The notes beneath the pieces are model-generated. The model saw nothing but the letters and a program-made list of their open reading frames with translations. It was not told where the DNA came from and ran no database searches. From Plantactinospora soyae (GTDB lineage: Bacteria; Actinomycetota; Actinomycetes; Mycobacteriales; Micromonosporaceae): a stretch of 64,000 nucleotides of DNA. Of this stretch, positions 13,477 to 23,676 are shown piece by piece. The stretch covers positions 5,146,001 to 5,210,000 of the forward strand of contig NZ_JADBEB010000001.1 in the NCBI RefSeq assembly GCF_014874095.1, given 5' to 3'. Position numbers and translations under genes: made by a program. Every line of letters starts with the position of its first letter. Positions within the stretch are counted from its first letter, which is position 1.

Positions 13477-13511
13477 GCCGCGCAACGTGTATTCGAGATC
13501 TTAGGAGCACC

Positions 13512-14705
13512 GTGGTACGCCGCTTGTTCACATCCGAGTCGGTCACGGAAGGCCACCCGGACAAGATTGCTGACCAGATCAGCGACGGTATCCTCGACGC
13601 GCTGCTGGACCAGGACCCGCGCAGCCGGGTCGCGGTCGAAACGCTCATCACGACCGGCCAGGTGCACGTCGCGGGTGAGGTGACCACGAAGGCGTACGCC
13701 GACATCCCGGCGATCGTCCGCGAGACGATCCTCGGCATCGGCTACGACTCGTCGAAGAAGGGCTTCGACGGAGCCTCCTGTGGCGTCAGCGTGTCGATCG
13801 GGTCCCAGTCGCCGGACATCGCGCAGGGTGTCGACAGCGCCATCGAGTTGCGGTCCGGCTCGTCGGAGAGCGCGTTGGACGCCCAGGGCGCGGGCGACCA
13901 GGGAATGATGTTCGGCTTCGCCTGCTCGGAGACGCCCGAGCTGATGCCGCTGCCGATCGCCCTGGCCCACCGGCTCGCCCGCCGCCTGTCGGCCGCCCGC
14001 AAGGACGCGACCATCGCGTACCTGCGCCCGGACGGCAAGACCCAGGTCACCATCGAGTACGACGGCCTGCGTCCGGTCCGGCTGGACACGGTAGTGGTGT
14101 CCTCGCAGCACGCCGCCGACATCTCGCTGGAGTCGCTGCTCACCCCGGACGTCCGCGAGCACGTCATCGCGCCGGAGCTGGAGGAGCTCGGTCTCGACAT
14201 CGACGGCTACCGGCTGCTGGTGAACCCGACCGGCCGGTTCGAGATCGGTGGCCCGATGGGCGACGCCGGGCTGACCGGGCGGAAGATCATCGTGGACACC
14301 TACGGTGGGTACGCCCGGCACGGCGGCGGGGCGTTCTCCGGCAAGGACCCGTCCAAGGTCGACCGTTCCGCGGCGTACGCGACCCGCTGGGTGGCGAAGA
14401 ACGTGGTGGCCGCCGGGCTGGCCGAGCGCTGCGAGGTGCAGGTCGCGTACGCGATCGGCAAGGCGCACCCGGTGAGCCTGTTCATCGAGACCTTCGGCAC
14501 CGAGAACGTGCCGGTGGACCGGATCGAGCGGGCCGTGTCCGAGGTCTTCGACCTGCGCCCGGCCGCGATCATCCGGGACCTGGACCTGCTCCGGCCGATC
14601 TACCGGCAGACCGCCGCCTACGGCCACTTCGGCCGTGAGCTGCCCGATCTGACCTGGGAGAACACCGACCGCGCCGCCGACCTCAAGTCGGCTGCGGGAG
14701 CCTGA
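13512..14705 (+). CDS. metK: S-adenosylmethionine synthase
   Basis: Makes SAM from methionine and ATP. The 397 residues start with [23 protein letters not shown] (His/Asp catalytic region). [16 protein letters not shown] is near residue 125, and GGxxD-type loops such as [25 protein letters not shown] (about residues 262-286) carry the ATP/phosphate lysines. GTG 13512 is preceded by AGGAG. Confidence 0.97.
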   Translation: MVRRLFTSESVTEGHPDKIADQISDGILDALLDQDPRSRVAVETLITTGQVHVAGEVTTKAYADIPAIVRETILGIGYDSSKKGFDGASCGVSVSIGSQSPDIAQGVDSAIELRSGSSESALDAQGAGDQGMMFGFACSETPELMPLPIALAHRLARRLSAARKDATIAYLRPDGKTQVTIEYDGLRPVRLDTVVVSSQHAADISLESLLTPDVREHVIAPELEELGLDIDGYRLLVNPTGRFEIGGPMGDAGLTGRKIIVDTYGGYARHGGGAFSGKDPSKVDRSAAYATRWVAKNVVAAGLAERCEVQVAYAIGKAHPVSLFIETFGTENVPVDRIERAVSEVFDLRPAAIIRDLDLLRPIYRQTAAYGHFGRELPDLTWENTDRAADLKSAAGA

Positions 14706-14743
14706 CCACCAGCAAGCGCAGCGACCGGCAGCCCGCTCCCGGG

Positions 14744-16807
14744 TTGCCGGTCGCTCGCGTCTGCGTGGATGTGCCGCTGGCCCACCTGGACCGGCCCTTC
14801 GACTACCTGGTCCCCGCCGAGCTGGACGAACAGGCCCAGCCCGGAACCCGGGTACGGGTGCGCTTCGCGGGTCAGCTGGTCGACGGGTGGTTGCTGGACC
14901 GGGCCGAGATGTCCGGGCACGACGGCAAGCTGAGTTATCTGGAGCGGCTGGTGTCGCCCGAACCGGTGCTGACTCCGGAGATCGCCCGACTGGCCCGTGC
15001 GGTGGCCGACCGGTACGCCGGCAACCTCGCCGACGTCCTGCGGCTGGCCGTCCCGCCCCGGCACGCGCGGGTCGAGCGCGAACCGGCTGCCGCTGCCGGG
15101 GCCGGGGCAGCGGACGGGAAGGACGCCGGACAGGTGGTTGCCGCCGCCGGGGCCGAGGCCGGGACGGATGCCGGGCCGGTCGGTGCCGATTCCGGGGCGA
15201 CCACGGGTGGAAGCGGTAGCGGACCGGTGGTGCCGGACGGGGCCGACGGCGGTGTGGGCGACCCGGGCTGGCGGAGCTATCCGGCCGGACCCGGGTTCCT
15301 GCGGGCGCTCGCCGACGGGCGGGCGCCCCGGGCGGTCTGGTCGGCGCTGCCGGGGGAGGACTGGGCGGCCCGGTTCGCGGACGCGGCGGCGGCGACGGTA
15401 CGGAGCGGACGCGGGGTGGTGGCGGTGGTGGCCGACTCCCGCGATCTCGACCGGCTGGACGCGGCACTGACCGGCCGGCTCGGCGCCGGCCGGCATGTCG
15501 CGCTGTCGGCGGCGCTCGGACCGGCCCGGCGGTACCGCGCCTTCCTGGCCGCCCGCCGGGGTCAGGTGCCGGTGGTGATCGGTACCCGGGCCGCGATGTT
15601 CGCCCCGGTCACCGAACTCGGGCTGGTGGCGATCTGGGACGACGGCGACGACCTGCACGCCGAGCCCCGGGCGCCCTATCCGCACGCCCGGGAGGTGCTG
15701 CTCACCCGGGCCCAGCTCGGCGAGGCGGCGGTGCTGGTGGCCGGGTACGCCCGGACCGCCGAGGCACGGCTGCTGGTGGAGACCGGCTGGGCGAAGGAGA
15801 TCGTGGCCGACCGGGCGACGCTGCGGGCCCGTTCCCCGCAGGTGACCCCGACTGGTGACGACCCGCAGTTGGCCCGGGACCCGGGTGCGGCGACGGCGCG
15901 GCTGCCCAGCCTGGCCTGGGAGGCGGCCGGAGCCGCGCTCAAGGCCGACGCGCCGGTGCTGGTCCAGGTGCCCCGGCGCGGCTATCTGCCCTCGGTCTCC
16001 TGCGCCGAGTGTCGGGCACCGGCCCGCTGTCCGCACTGTGCCGGCCCGCTCGCCCTGCGCTCGGCGACGTCCATCCCCGCCTGTCGATGGTGTGCCAGGG
16101 TGGCCGCCGGGTACGCCTGTCCGCACTGCGGTGGGCGGCGGCTGCGGGCCGCCGTGATCGGCGCCCGGCGTACCGCCGAGGAACTCGGCCGGGCGTTTCC
16201 CGGGGTGCCGGTGCGGACCTCGGGTCGGGAGGAGGTACTCGCCACCGTGCCCGCCGGCGCCGGGCTGGTGATCTCGACTCCGGGCGCGGAGCCGGTGGCC
16301 GAGGGTGGCTTCGGCGCGGTGCTGCTGCTCGATTCCTGGGCGATGCTCACCCGGGCCGACCTACGGGCCGGCGAGGAGGCGCTGCGCCGGTGGCTGGCGG
16401 CGGCGGCGTTGGCCCGGCCCGCCTCGGCCGGTGGTCGGGTGGTGGTGGTCGCCGACGGGGCGCTGGCGCCGGTGCAGGCGCTGCTGCGCTGGGAGCCGGG
16501 CTGGTTCGCCGGTCGGGAGTTGGCCGAGCGGCGCGAGCTGGGCTTCCCGCCGGCCGCCCGGATGGCCAGCCTGACCGGGGGCGCGGCGGCGGTGGCGGAC
16601 CTGCTCGACGCGGCGCGCCTGCCCGAGGAGGCGGAGCTGCTGGGTCCGGTGCCGGCGACCGAGGGGCAGGAGCGGATGCTGGTCCGGGTGCCCCGGTCCC
16701 GGGCGGCCGCGCTGGCCGCCGCGCTGCACACGGCGGTGGCGGTCCGGACCGCCCGCAAGGCCGGTCAGCCGGTGCGGGTACAGATCGATCCGCATGACAT
16801 CTTCTGA
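14744..16807 (+). CDS. priA: primosomal protein N' (PriA), helicase-dead actinobacterial form
   Basis: Replication-restart protein. The N-terminal DNA-binding region (VARVCVDVPLAHLDRPFDYLVP) is well conserved. A zinc-binding block of four Cys pairs lies near residues 420-465 (CAEC, CPHC, CRWC, CPHC). The Walker A Gly-Lys-Ser/Thr loop of helicase PriA is replaced by VWSALPGEDWAARF, and the DEAH box by WDDGDD. It should bind forked DNA but not unwind it, as known for actinobacterial PriA. An Ala/Gly-rich insert of about 60 residues (near 110-170) looks disordered. The only in-frame start after metK is TTG at 14744; a start inside metK is possible. Confidence 0.88.
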   Translation: MPVARVCVDVPLAHLDRPFDYLVPAELDEQAQPGTRVRVRFAGQLVDGWLLDRAEMSGHDGKLSYLERLVSPEPVLTPEIARLARAVADRYAGNLADVLRLAVPPRHARVEREPAAAAGAGAADGKDAGQVVAAAGAEAGTDAGPVGADSGATTGGSGSGPVVPDGADGGVGDPGWRSYPAGPGFLRALADGRAPRAVWSALPGEDWAARFADAAAATVRSGRGVVAVVADSRDLDRLDAALTGRLGAGRHVALSAALGPARRYRAFLAARRGQVPVVIGTRAAMFAPVTELGLVAIWDDGDDLHAEPRAPYPHAREVLLTRAQLGEAAVLVAGYARTAEARLLVETGWAKEIVADRATLRARSPQVTPTGDDPQLARDPGAATARLPSLAWEAAGAALKADAPVLVQVPRRGYLPSVSCAECRAPARCPHCAGPLALRSATSIPACRWCARVAAGYACPHCGGRRLRAAVIGARRTAEELGRAFPGVPVRTSGREEVLATVPAGAGLVISTPGAEPVAEGGFGAVLLLDSWAMLTRADLRAGEEALRRWLAAAALARPASAGGRVVVVADGALAPVQALLRWEPGWFAGRELAERRELGFPPAARMASLTGGAAAVADLLDAARLPEEAELLGPVPATEGQERMLVRVPRSRAAALAAALHTAVAVRTARKAGQPVRVQIDPHDIF

Positions 16808-17027
16808 TCGGATTTCGGGTCGGGAACCTACACGGAGTGTTGTTTTGCCGACGCTGTGAAGTGGGTACCAATGTGCGGACGCACTCCGAGTCCGACTGGC
16901 CGGCCAGGATTCGAGTGATACCATCGCCCCTCATGCTCCACTCGGGTGGTGTGACGGTGAGTGATCGCGCCGGTTCGGTGTTCAAACTATTGATCTTGAA
17001 AAATCTGGGATCAGGGGTGGGTAGGGC

Positions 17028-18011
17028 GTGACCGGTCGTCAATCGATCGTCCTCAATGGCGATCTGGGTAGCGGCAAGAGCACCGTCTCCCACGAGCTCG
17101 CCAAGCGACTCGGCGTACGGCGGGTCAGCGTCGGTGATCTCTATCGGGAGATGGCGCAGCAGCGGAAGATGACCGCCCTTCAGCTCAACCTGCACGCCGA
17201 GCTGGACCAGGCGGTCGACGGCTACGTCGACCAGCTCCAGCAGGACATCGCCGACTCTGGCGAGCAGCTGATCGTCGACAGCCGTCTCGCCTGGCACTTC
17301 TTCAAGAACGCGCTGAAGATCCACATGATCACCGAGCCGACCGAGGCGGCCCGTCGGGTGCTCGCCCGGCCGTCCGGTCCGGCCGAGAGCTACTCCTCGG
17401 TCGAGGAGGCGAGAGCCAAGCTCCACGAGCGCAGCGAGAGCGAGCGCAGCCGGTTCCTCGTCCGGTACGGCGTCGACAAGGCGAAGCTCCGCAACTACGA
17501 CCTGATCTGCGACACCACGAAGGCCTCGGCGGCCGAGGTGGTGGAGCACGTGATCGCCGCGTACGAGGGCTCCTTCGGGCAGGAGGTCCTGCGCGACAGG
17601 CCGCCGCTGCTGCTGCTCGACCCGGCCCGGATCTTCCCGTCGCAGGAGATCCAGGGGCTGCGTGGGCTCTGGGAGTCGGACTTCGTCGAGCAGATCGGCC
17701 AGGCCGGCGAGGAGGCGTTGGAGCCGCTGCGGATCGGCTACACCGGCGAGCAGTTCTTCGTCGTCGACGGGCACCGGCGGCTCAGCGCGGCGCTCCGGAA
17801 CGGCTTCAAGCTGGTCCCCGGCCAACTCGTCGCCGAGTGCGACGAGCCGGTGGTCGGTGGCCTCAGCGCGATCGACTTCTTCCGGGCCGAGGTCGGGCTG
17901 AGCGTGATCTACGACTGGGACGCCGCGCACGGCACCCAGTTGCCGCTACCCACGCACATCCTGGAGCGCACCGACGCCGTACTGGCCGGCGAACCGGGAA
18001 CCCAGCCCTAA
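17028..18011 (+). CDS. P-loop nucleotide kinase-like / ParB-like fusion protein
   Basis: 327 residues in two parts. Residues 1-180 are a cytidylate/adenylate kinase-like P-loop domain with Walker A LNGDLGSGKSTV (about 8-19), VSVGDLYREMA and a lid-like Arg-rich helix (ERSESERSRFLVRYG). Residues 190-310 contain FFVVDGHRRLSAAL (about 243-256), the signature of ParB/Srx-type nucleotide-binding domains, preceded by LLLDPARIFPSQEIQ. The substrate is not known to me; a (d)CMP-like or small-molecule kinase is possible. The GTG start is inferred. It stands alone between priA and def with a 220-base upstream gap and a hairpin after it. Confidence 0.7.
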   Translation: MTGRQSIVLNGDLGSGKSTVSHELAKRLGVRRVSVGDLYREMAQQRKMTALQLNLHAELDQAVDGYVDQLQQDIADSGEQLIVDSRLAWHFFKNALKIHMITEPTEAARRVLARPSGPAESYSSVEEARAKLHERSESERSRFLVRYGVDKAKLRNYDLICDTTKASAAEVVEHVIAAYEGSFGQEVLRDRPPLLLLDPARIFPSQEIQGLRGLWESDFVEQIGQAGEEALEPLRIGYTGEQFFVVDGHRRLSAALRNGFKLVPGQLVAECDEPVVGGLSAIDFFRAEVGLSVIYDWDAAHGTQLPLPTHILERTDAVLAGEPGTQP

Positions 18012-18026
18012 CCGGGCAGCGACGTC

Positions 18027-18047
18027 CCGGCCGGTTCGGCCGGCCGG
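18027..18047 (+). terminator. hairpin downstream of the kinase-like gene
   Basis: CCGGCCGG (18027-18034), loop TTCGG and CCGGCCGG (18040-18047) form an 8-bp G+C stem starting 16 bases after the stop codon. No T tract is present. The rest of the 275-base gap to def shows a possible -10 TAGACT (18234-18239) and no other gene. Confidence 0.45.
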
Positions 18048-18286
18048 TTCCGACGCCTCCGAACGCCGCTGGTCGCCCGGCGCCGGACCGTGACCGCCGT
18101 CACCGCGGCTGGCATCCGGTCGCCGTACGCCAGCCGGCCCGGCGTTCGCCCGTCAGCCGGCACCCGCGCCCAAGCCCGACGACCGCGCCGAACGGCGTCC
18201 GCGCCGGCCCAGGACCACGTCCTCGGCACGACCGTAGACTGGTACGGCACCGCCACTCCCGCCCGTTCGTGAAGGAGCCGTCCCGC

Positions 18287-18904
18287 GTGACCGTCCAGCC
18301 CATCCGTCTGTTCGGGGACCCGGTGCTGCGCACCCCGGCCGAACCGGTCGTCGACTTCGACGCCGAGCTGCGCAGACTCGTCGCCGACCTGACCGACACG
18401 ATGCGCGAGCAGAACGGCGCCGGCCTCGCCGCGCCGCAACTCGGCGTGGGCCTGCGGGTGTTCTCGTTCGACGTCGACGACGTGGTCGGGCACCTGGTGA
18501 ACCCGGTACTGGACTTTCCCGACACCGAGGAACAGGACGGCCAGGAAGGCTGCCTCTCGATCCCCGGGCTCTACTTCGACACCAAGCGCCGGCTGAACGT
18601 CGTCGCGAAGGGCTTCAACGAGTACGGCGACCCGCTGCAGATCGTCGGCACCGGCCTGATGGCCCGGTGTGTGCAGCACGAGACCGACCACCTCGACGGT
18701 GTGCTCTTCCTCGACCGGCTGGACGCCGAGGCGCGCAAGGAGGCGATGCGGGCGATCCGGCAGGCGGACTGGTACGACCAGGACGCGCCGCCGGTGGTCA
18801 AGACCAGCCCGCACGATGCCCCGATCGGCCGGCGTCAGGCCCTGGCCAGCCGCCTCGGGTTCGGCTCGGAGCGTTCCGGCAATCCCTTCGGTCTGGGTCG
18901 GTGA
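18287..18904 (+). CDS. def: peptide deformylase
   Basis: Fe(II) hydrolase that removes formyl from nascent N-terminal Met. All three signatures are present: [10 protein letters not shown] (about residues 45-54), EGCLS with the metal Cys near 90, and QHETDHLDG with two metal His and the catalytic Glu near 133-141. The 205-residue length includes a C-terminal tail of about 40 residues after the core. GTG 18287 is chosen because AAGGAG lies 9 bases upstream and [14 protein letters not shown] is the usual beginning. It is followed seven bases later by fmt, the matching formylase. Confidence 0.95.
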   Translation: MTVQPIRLFGDPVLRTPAEPVVDFDAELRRLVADLTDTMREQNGAGLAAPQLGVGLRVFSFDVDDVVGHLVNPVLDFPDTEEQDGQEGCLSIPGLYFDTKRRLNVVAKGFNEYGDPLQIVGTGLMARCVQHETDHLDGVLFLDRLDAEARKEAMRAIRQADWYDQDAPPVVKTSPHDAPIGRRQALASRLGFGSERSGNPFGLGR

Positions 18905-18911
18905 CGGCCCG

Positions 18912-19838
18912 GTGCGTCTGATCTTCGCCGGTACGCCGGCCGTCGCCCTGCCCGCGCTGGATGCCCTCGCCGCGTCGTCGCACGAACTGCTCGCCGTGGT
19001 GACCCGGCCGGACGCCCCCGCCGGGCGGGGCCGAGGGCTGGCCCGGTCACCGGTGGGCGCCTGGGCCGACGAGCGCGGCATCGAGGTGCTGACCCCGGCC
19101 CGGCCCCGGGAGCCGGAGTTCCTCGACCGGTTGCGCGAACTCGCCCCGGACTGCGTACCGGTGGTCGCCTACGGCGCGCTGGTGCCGCCGGTGGCGTTGG
19201 AGATCCCGGCCCACGGCTGGGTCAACCTGCACTTCTCGCTGTTGCCGGCCTGGCGCGGCGCCGCACCCGTACAGCACGCGGTGCTGCACGGCGACGAGTT
19301 GACCGGCGCCAGCGTCTTCCAACTGGAGGCCGGACTGGACACCGGTCCGGTCTTCGGCACCCTGACCGAGGAGATCCGGCCGTCCGACACCTCGGGCGAC
19401 CTGTTGGAGCGGTTGGCCATATCCGGCGCCGGCCTGCTGGTCGCGGTGCTGGACGCGATCGACGCGGGGACCGCGCGGGCGGTGGCGCAGCCCGCCGAGG
19501 GGGTGTCGCTGGCGCCGAAGCTGACCGTCGACGACGGACGGGTCCGCTGGGCGGAGCCGGCCTTCGCCGTGGACCGCCGGATCCGGGCCGCCACCCCGGC
19601 GCCGGGCGCCTGGACGGGGTTCCGTGATGCCCGGGTCAAACTCGGGCCGGTTCAGCCGCTTCCCGAAGGTCCGGATCTTAAGCCGGGCGAACTTCTGGTC
19701 GAGCGGGGCAGGGTGCTGGCGGGTACGGCCACCGGACCGGTGGCGTTGGGCGAGGTACGAGCGGCAGGCAAACGGGCCATGCCGGCACCGGACTGGGCTC
19801 GCGGGGTCCGGGTAGCGGGTGGGGAGCAGTTCGAGTGA
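18912..19838 (+). CDS. fmt: methionyl-tRNA formyltransferase
   Basis: Transfers formyl from 10-formyl-THF to initiator Met-tRNA. The 308 residues start [19 protein letters not shown]. The SLLP loop with the catalytic Asn/His is in [18 protein letters not shown] (near residues 99-116), and the catalytic Asp is in GLDTGPV. The tRNA-binding C-terminal domain follows. The frame is open upstream into def, but GTG 18912 gives the conserved start. It overlaps the rsmB start by four bases, making def-fmt-rsmB a unit. Confidence 0.95.
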   Translation: MRLIFAGTPAVALPALDALAASSHELLAVVTRPDAPAGRGRGLARSPVGAWADERGIEVLTPARPREPEFLDRLRELAPDCVPVVAYGALVPPVALEIPAHGWVNLHFSLLPAWRGAAPVQHAVLHGDELTGASVFQLEAGLDTGPVFGTLTEEIRPSDTSGDLLERLAISGAGLLVAVLDAIDAGTARAVAQPAEGVSLAPKLTVDDGRVRWAEPAFAVDRRIRAATPAPGAWTGFRDARVKLGPVQPLPEGPDLKPGELLVERGRVLAGTATGPVALGEVRAAGKRAMPAPDWARGVRVAGGEQFE

Positions 19839-21481
19839 GCGAGCGTAGCGGGCAGATCGAGGGCACCGAGCGGGCCGGAGCCGACCGAGGGTGGGTCGAC
19901 CGGGATCGTGCCGGCCAGAGCGGCGTCGACCGGAGCAGCGGGGCACCGGCCGGCGCAGACCGGGGTCGCAGTGGTGGCCAGGGCGGTGCCGACCGGGGTC
20001 GCCCGGACCGGGACCGGCGGGCCGGGCAGGGCGGTGCCGACCGGGGCCGGCCGGACCGGAGCCGTGGCGGTCCGGGTGGTGCCGACCGGGAGCGCGCCGG
20101 ACGGCCGCCGCGACGGGAGCATCCACCGGTGGATCTGCCCCGGCAGGTGGCGTACGAGGCGATCGAGGCGGTGCACCGCGACGACGCCTACGCGAATCTG
20201 GTTCTGCCCGAAATCCTGCGGGAGCGGCGGCTGCACGGCCGGGACGCGGCCTTCGCCACCGAGCTGACCTACGGCACGCTGCGGTTGCGGGGCACCCTGG
20301 ACGCGATCCTGACCGCCGCCGCCGGCCGGGACGTCGCGCGGATCGACCCGCAGCCGAGGGACGCGTTGCGACTCGGCGCCTACCAGTTGCTCTACACCCG
20401 GGTACCGGCGCACGCTGCGGTCTCCTCGACCGTCGACCTGGTCCGTTCGGTGGCCCCGGGCGCGACCGGGTTCGCCAACGCCGTGCTGCGGGAGGTGTCC
20501 GGGAAGGATGCCGACACCTGGATCGCGGAGCTGGCGCCGGCGGCCGACGCCGACCCGGTCGGGAACCTGGCGCTCACCTACAGCCATCCGCCGTGGATCG
20601 TACGGGCGTTCTCCGAGGCGCTCGGCGGGGACCTGGGGGAGACCACCCGACTGCTGATCGAGGACAACCACCGGCCCTCGGTGCACCTGTGCGTCCGGCC
20701 CGGTCGGGCGGACGCGGCCGAGGTCGCCGACGAGGTCGGTGGCGCGCCGGGCGCCTTCTCGCCGTACGCGGTCTATCTGCCCGGCGGTGCCCCCGGCGAG
20801 CTGGCCGTGCTGGCCGACGGCCGGGCGCACGTCCAGGACGAGGGTTCCCAACTCGTGGCCGCCGCACTGGTCAACGCCGAGCTGGACGGCACGGACGAGC
20901 GCTGGCTCGACCTCTGCGCCGGGCCGGGTGGCAAGGCCGGCCTGCTGGGCGCGCTGGCCGCGCAGCGGGGCGCGACGCTGACCGCGGTGGAGATCGCCGA
21001 GCACCGGGCCCGGCTGGTGTCCCAGGCGGTCCGGGGCCTGCCGGTCACCGTGCTGACCACCGACGGCCGCACCGTCGGCAGCGATCCGGACCTGCCGGCG
21101 GACTCCTTCGACCGGGTACTGGTCGACGCGCCGTGCACCGGGCTCGGCTCGCTGCGGCGGCGACCGGAGTCGCGCTGGCGCCGCCAGCCCTCCGACCTGC
21201 CGGCGCTGACCCGGTTGCAGCGGGAACTGCTCGGCGCCGCGCTGCGGGCGGTCCGTCCCGGTGGCGTGGTCGGCTACGTGACCTGCTCGCCGCACGTGGT
21301 GGAGACGCACGTCTCGGTCGGCGAGGCGGCCCGGCGCTCCGGCGTACCGGTGGACTTCGTCGACGCCCGCCCGCTGCTGCCGGCGGAGATGCCCGGCCTC
21401 GGCGACGGCCCGACGGTCCAGCTCTGGCCACACCGGCACGGCACCGACGCGATGTTCCTGGCGATGCTCCGCCGCGGCTGA
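19835..21481 (+). CDS. rsmB: 16S rRNA (cytosine-967-C5)-methyltransferase RsmB with repetitive disordered N-terminus
   Basis: The core, from about residue 100, comprises an NusB-like domain ([20 protein letters not shown]) and a SAM methyltransferase domain with [14 protein letters not shown] near residue 360, DAPCTGLGS near 430 and the catalytic-Cys motif VTCSPH near 485. The first 100 residues are unusual. They start [10 protein letters not shown], matching the family's start repeats, and continue with three to four imperfect copies of [10 protein letters not shown], rich in Gly, Arg and Asp. That tail is probably disordered and RNA-interacting. The GTG start overlaps fmt; a later start cannot be excluded. 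Confidence 0.92.
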   Translation: MSERSGQIEGTERAGADRGWVDRDRAGQSGVDRSSGAPAGADRGRSGGQGGADRGRPDRDRRAGQGGADRGRPDRSRGGPGGADRERAGRPPRREHPPVDLPRQVAYEAIEAVHRDDAYANLVLPEILRERRLHGRDAAFATELTYGTLRLRGTLDAILTAAAGRDVARIDPQPRDALRLGAYQLLYTRVPAHAAVSSTVDLVRSVAPGATGFANAVLREVSGKDADTWIAELAPAADADPVGNLALTYSHPPWIVRAFSEALGGDLGETTRLLIEDNHRPSVHLCVRPGRADAAEVADEVGGAPGAFSPYAVYLPGGAPGELAVLADGRAHVQDEGSQLVAAALVNAELDGTDERWLDLCAGPGGKAGLLGALAAQRGATLTAVEIAEHRARLVSQAVRGLPVTVLTTDGRTVGSDPDLPADSFDRVLVDAPCTGLGSLRRRPESRWRRQPSDLPALTRLQRELLGAALRAVRPGGVVGYVTCSPHVVETHVSVGEAARRSGVPVDFVDARPLLPAEMPGLGDGPTVQLWPHRHGTDAMFLAMLRRG

Positions 21482-21495
21482 CCCCCTGATTGGTT

Positions 21496-21543
21496 AGGAA
21501 GGGGCCCTTCTTCTACAGAAAACGATAAGAAGGGGCCCTTCCT
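21496..21543 (+). repeat. GGGGCCC inverted repeat between rsmB and the molybdopterin gene
   Basis: Perfect 17-base arms AGGAAGGGGCCCTTCTT (21496-21512) and their reverse complement (21527-21543) enclose a 14-base loop. The stem could terminate rsmB in either direction. I recall very similar AAGGGGCCCTTC hairpins as multi-copy elements in Micromonospora genomes, so this is more likely a dispersed REP-like element used as a terminator than a unique site. Confidence 0.8.
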
Positions 21544-21561
21544 TGCATCTAGGTTGGACGG

Positions 21562-23676
21562 ATGACGACGCCGGCTCGGGCCATCGGCACCCCGCTGGAC
21601 CGGTTCGACGGGCCGGAGAAGGTCACCGGCACCGCCCGGTACGCCTTCGAGCATCGCGTGGAGCGGCCCGCCTATCTGCACCCCGTGCAGGCGACGATCG
21701 CCGTGGGTCGGATCGTCGGGGTCGACACCACGGCCGCGCTGGCCGAGCCGGGGGTGCTGGCGGTGCTCACCCACCAGGACGCGCCCCGGGTCGCCTCGAC
21801 CGAGGACCTGGAGGTGGCGATCCTCCAGGACGCCGAGGTGCGGTACCGGGGGCAGTTCGTCGGTGGCGTCGTTGCGGAGACCTCGGAGATCGCCCGCCGA
21901 GCCGCCGACCTGGTCCGGTTGGACTACCAGGCCCGGCCGCACGACGTCGAGCTACGGGCCGACCACCCCGACCGGTACGCCCCGGAGGTGCTCAACGGCG
22001 GGTTCGCCACCGACAGTGTGCGGGGCGACCCGGAGCGGGCGCTCTCGACTGCGGCGGTACGCCTCGACGCCACCTACACGACGCCCAGATACCAGCACAA
22101 TCAGATCGAGCCGCACTCGACGATCGCGGTCTGGGACGACGGCCAGCTCACCCTCTATGTCGCCAGCCAGGGCGTGCACCGGCTGCGCGACTCGATCGCC
22201 ACCCTGTTCGGGCTCGCCCCGGAGCGGATCCGGGTGATCTCGCCGCACGTCGGCGGCGGGTTCGGCGGCAAGCTGCACGCCCATCCGGACGTCGCGCTCG
22301 CGGTGCTGGCCGCGATGGCCGTCCCCGGTCGGCCGGTGAAGCTCGCGCTGACCCGGCAGCAGATGTTCAGCCAGGTCGGCTACCGCACCCCGACCATCCA
22401 GCGGATCCGGCTCGGTGCCGATGCCGACGGGCGACTCGTCGCCGTCGCCCACGACGTGGTGCAGCAGACCTCGCGGATCAAGGAGTTCGCCGAGCAGACC
22501 GCCTCATCGACCCGGGTGATGTACGCGGCGGCCACCCTGGGCACCACGCACCGGATGGTCGCGCTCGACGTACCGGTTCCGACGATCATGCGGGCGCCGG
22601 GCAAGACCCCCGGGATGTACGCCCTCGAGTCGGCGATGGACGAGATGTCGATCGCCTGCGGACGGGACCCGGTCGAGTTCCGGATCGCCAACGAGCCCGC
22701 CGAGGATCCGGAGCGGGGCCTCCCGTTCTCCAGCCGCAACCTGGTGGCCTGCCTGCGTGAGGGCGCCCGCCGGTTCGGCTGGGACGGGCGGGATCCGACG
22801 CCCCGGGCCCGTCACAGCGGGGGGTGGCTGGTCGGCACCGGGGTCGCCGCCTCGATGTACCCGGTCTACCGGCTGCCCGGATCGTCGGCCATGATCCGGC
22901 TCGGCCCGGACGGCCGGTACGCGGTGTCGATCGGCGCCGCCGACCTGGGTACCGGCACCTGGACGACGCTGACCCAGATCGCCGCCGACGCGCTCGACGT
23001 CCCGGTCGGGCGGATCGAGCTGCGGATCGGCGACACCCTCCTGCCACCGGCGATGGCGGCCGGCGGCTCCTCGGGGATGACCTCGTGGGGCTGCGCGGTG
23101 GTCGAGGCGGCACGGCGGCTGCGGGCCCGGCTCGCCGACGGGTACGCCGGGGTGGTCCCGGCCGAGGGGATCGAGGTCAGCGCCGACATGCCGGCCAATC
23201 CGCACGGGGACAGCTTCGCCATGTACGCCTTCGGCGCCCAGTTCGCGCAGGTCCGGGTCTGCGCGGAGACCGGTGAGGTCCGGGTGCCCCGACTGCTCGG
23301 CGTGTTCGCCGCCGGGCGGATCATCAATCCGAAGACCGGCCGGTCCCAACTGCTCGGCGGAATGAGCATGGGGCTGTCGATGGCGCTGCACGAGCGGGCC
23401 GTCGTCGATCCGCGGTTCGGGCACGTGGTCAACCACGATCTCGCCGGGTACCACATCGCCACGAACGCCGACGTCGGCTCGGTCGAGGTGCACTTCGTCG
23501 AGGAGGACGACCCGTACGTCAACCCGATGGGCTCGAAGGGCATCGGCGAGCTCGGCATCGTGGGTACGGCCGCGGCGATCGCCAACGCCGTCCACCACGC
23601 CACCGGAGTGCGGGTACGCGACCTGCCGATCACCCCGGACAGGTTCTTCGCCGAAGGAACTCCGAGCCGGGCGTGA
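21562..23676 (+). CDS. molybdopterin-binding subunit of a xanthine dehydrogenase/aldehyde oxidase-type enzyme (PaoC/YagR-like)
   Basis: 704 residues. A small aldehyde oxidase a/b hammerhead domain (RFDGPEKVTGTARYAFEH onward) is followed by the MoCo-binding domain. The cofactor loop VGGGFGGK is near residue 231, MRAPGKTPG near 337 and the catalytic-Glu loop GSKGIGELG near 655-663. It resembles the periplasmic aldehyde oxidoreductase large subunit more than true xanthine dehydrogenase. The FAD and 2Fe-2S subunit genes that normally accompany it are absent on both sides. TAGGTT (21550-21555) six bases before the ATG suggests a leaderless transcript. The stop codon lies inside a tandem repeat. 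Confidence 0.9.
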   Translation: MTTPARAIGTPLDRFDGPEKVTGTARYAFEHRVERPAYLHPVQATIAVGRIVGVDTTAALAEPGVLAVLTHQDAPRVASTEDLEVAILQDAEVRYRGQFVGGVVAETSEIARRAADLVRLDYQARPHDVELRADHPDRYAPEVLNGGFATDSVRGDPERALSTAAVRLDATYTTPRYQHNQIEPHSTIAVWDDGQLTLYVASQGVHRLRDSIATLFGLAPERIRVISPHVGGGFGGKLHAHPDVALAVLAAMAVPGRPVKLALTRQQMFSQVGYRTPTIQRIRLGADADGRLVAVAHDVVQQTSRIKEFAEQTASSTRVMYAAATLGTTHRMVALDVPVPTIMRAPGKTPGMYALESAMDEMSIACGRDPVEFRIANEPAEDPERGLPFSSRNLVACLREGARRFGWDGRDPTPRARHSGGWLVGTGVAASMYPVYRLPGSSAMIRLGPDGRYAVSIGAADLGTGTWTTLTQIAADALDVPVGRIELRIGDTLLPPAMAAGGSSGMTSWGCAVVEAARRLRARLADGYAGVVPAEGIEVSADMPANPHGDSFAMYAFGAQFAQVRVCAETGEVRVPRLLGVFAAGRIINPKTGRSQLLGGMSMGLSMALHERAVVDPRFGHVVNHDLAGYHIATNADVGSVEVHFVEEDDPYVNPMGSKGIGELGIVGTAAAIANAVHHATGVRVRDLPITPDRFFAEGTPSRA

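Noticed and set aside
13423-13511. SAM riboswitch before metK
   Set aside because: The gap is only 89 bases and I could not find the conserved helices.
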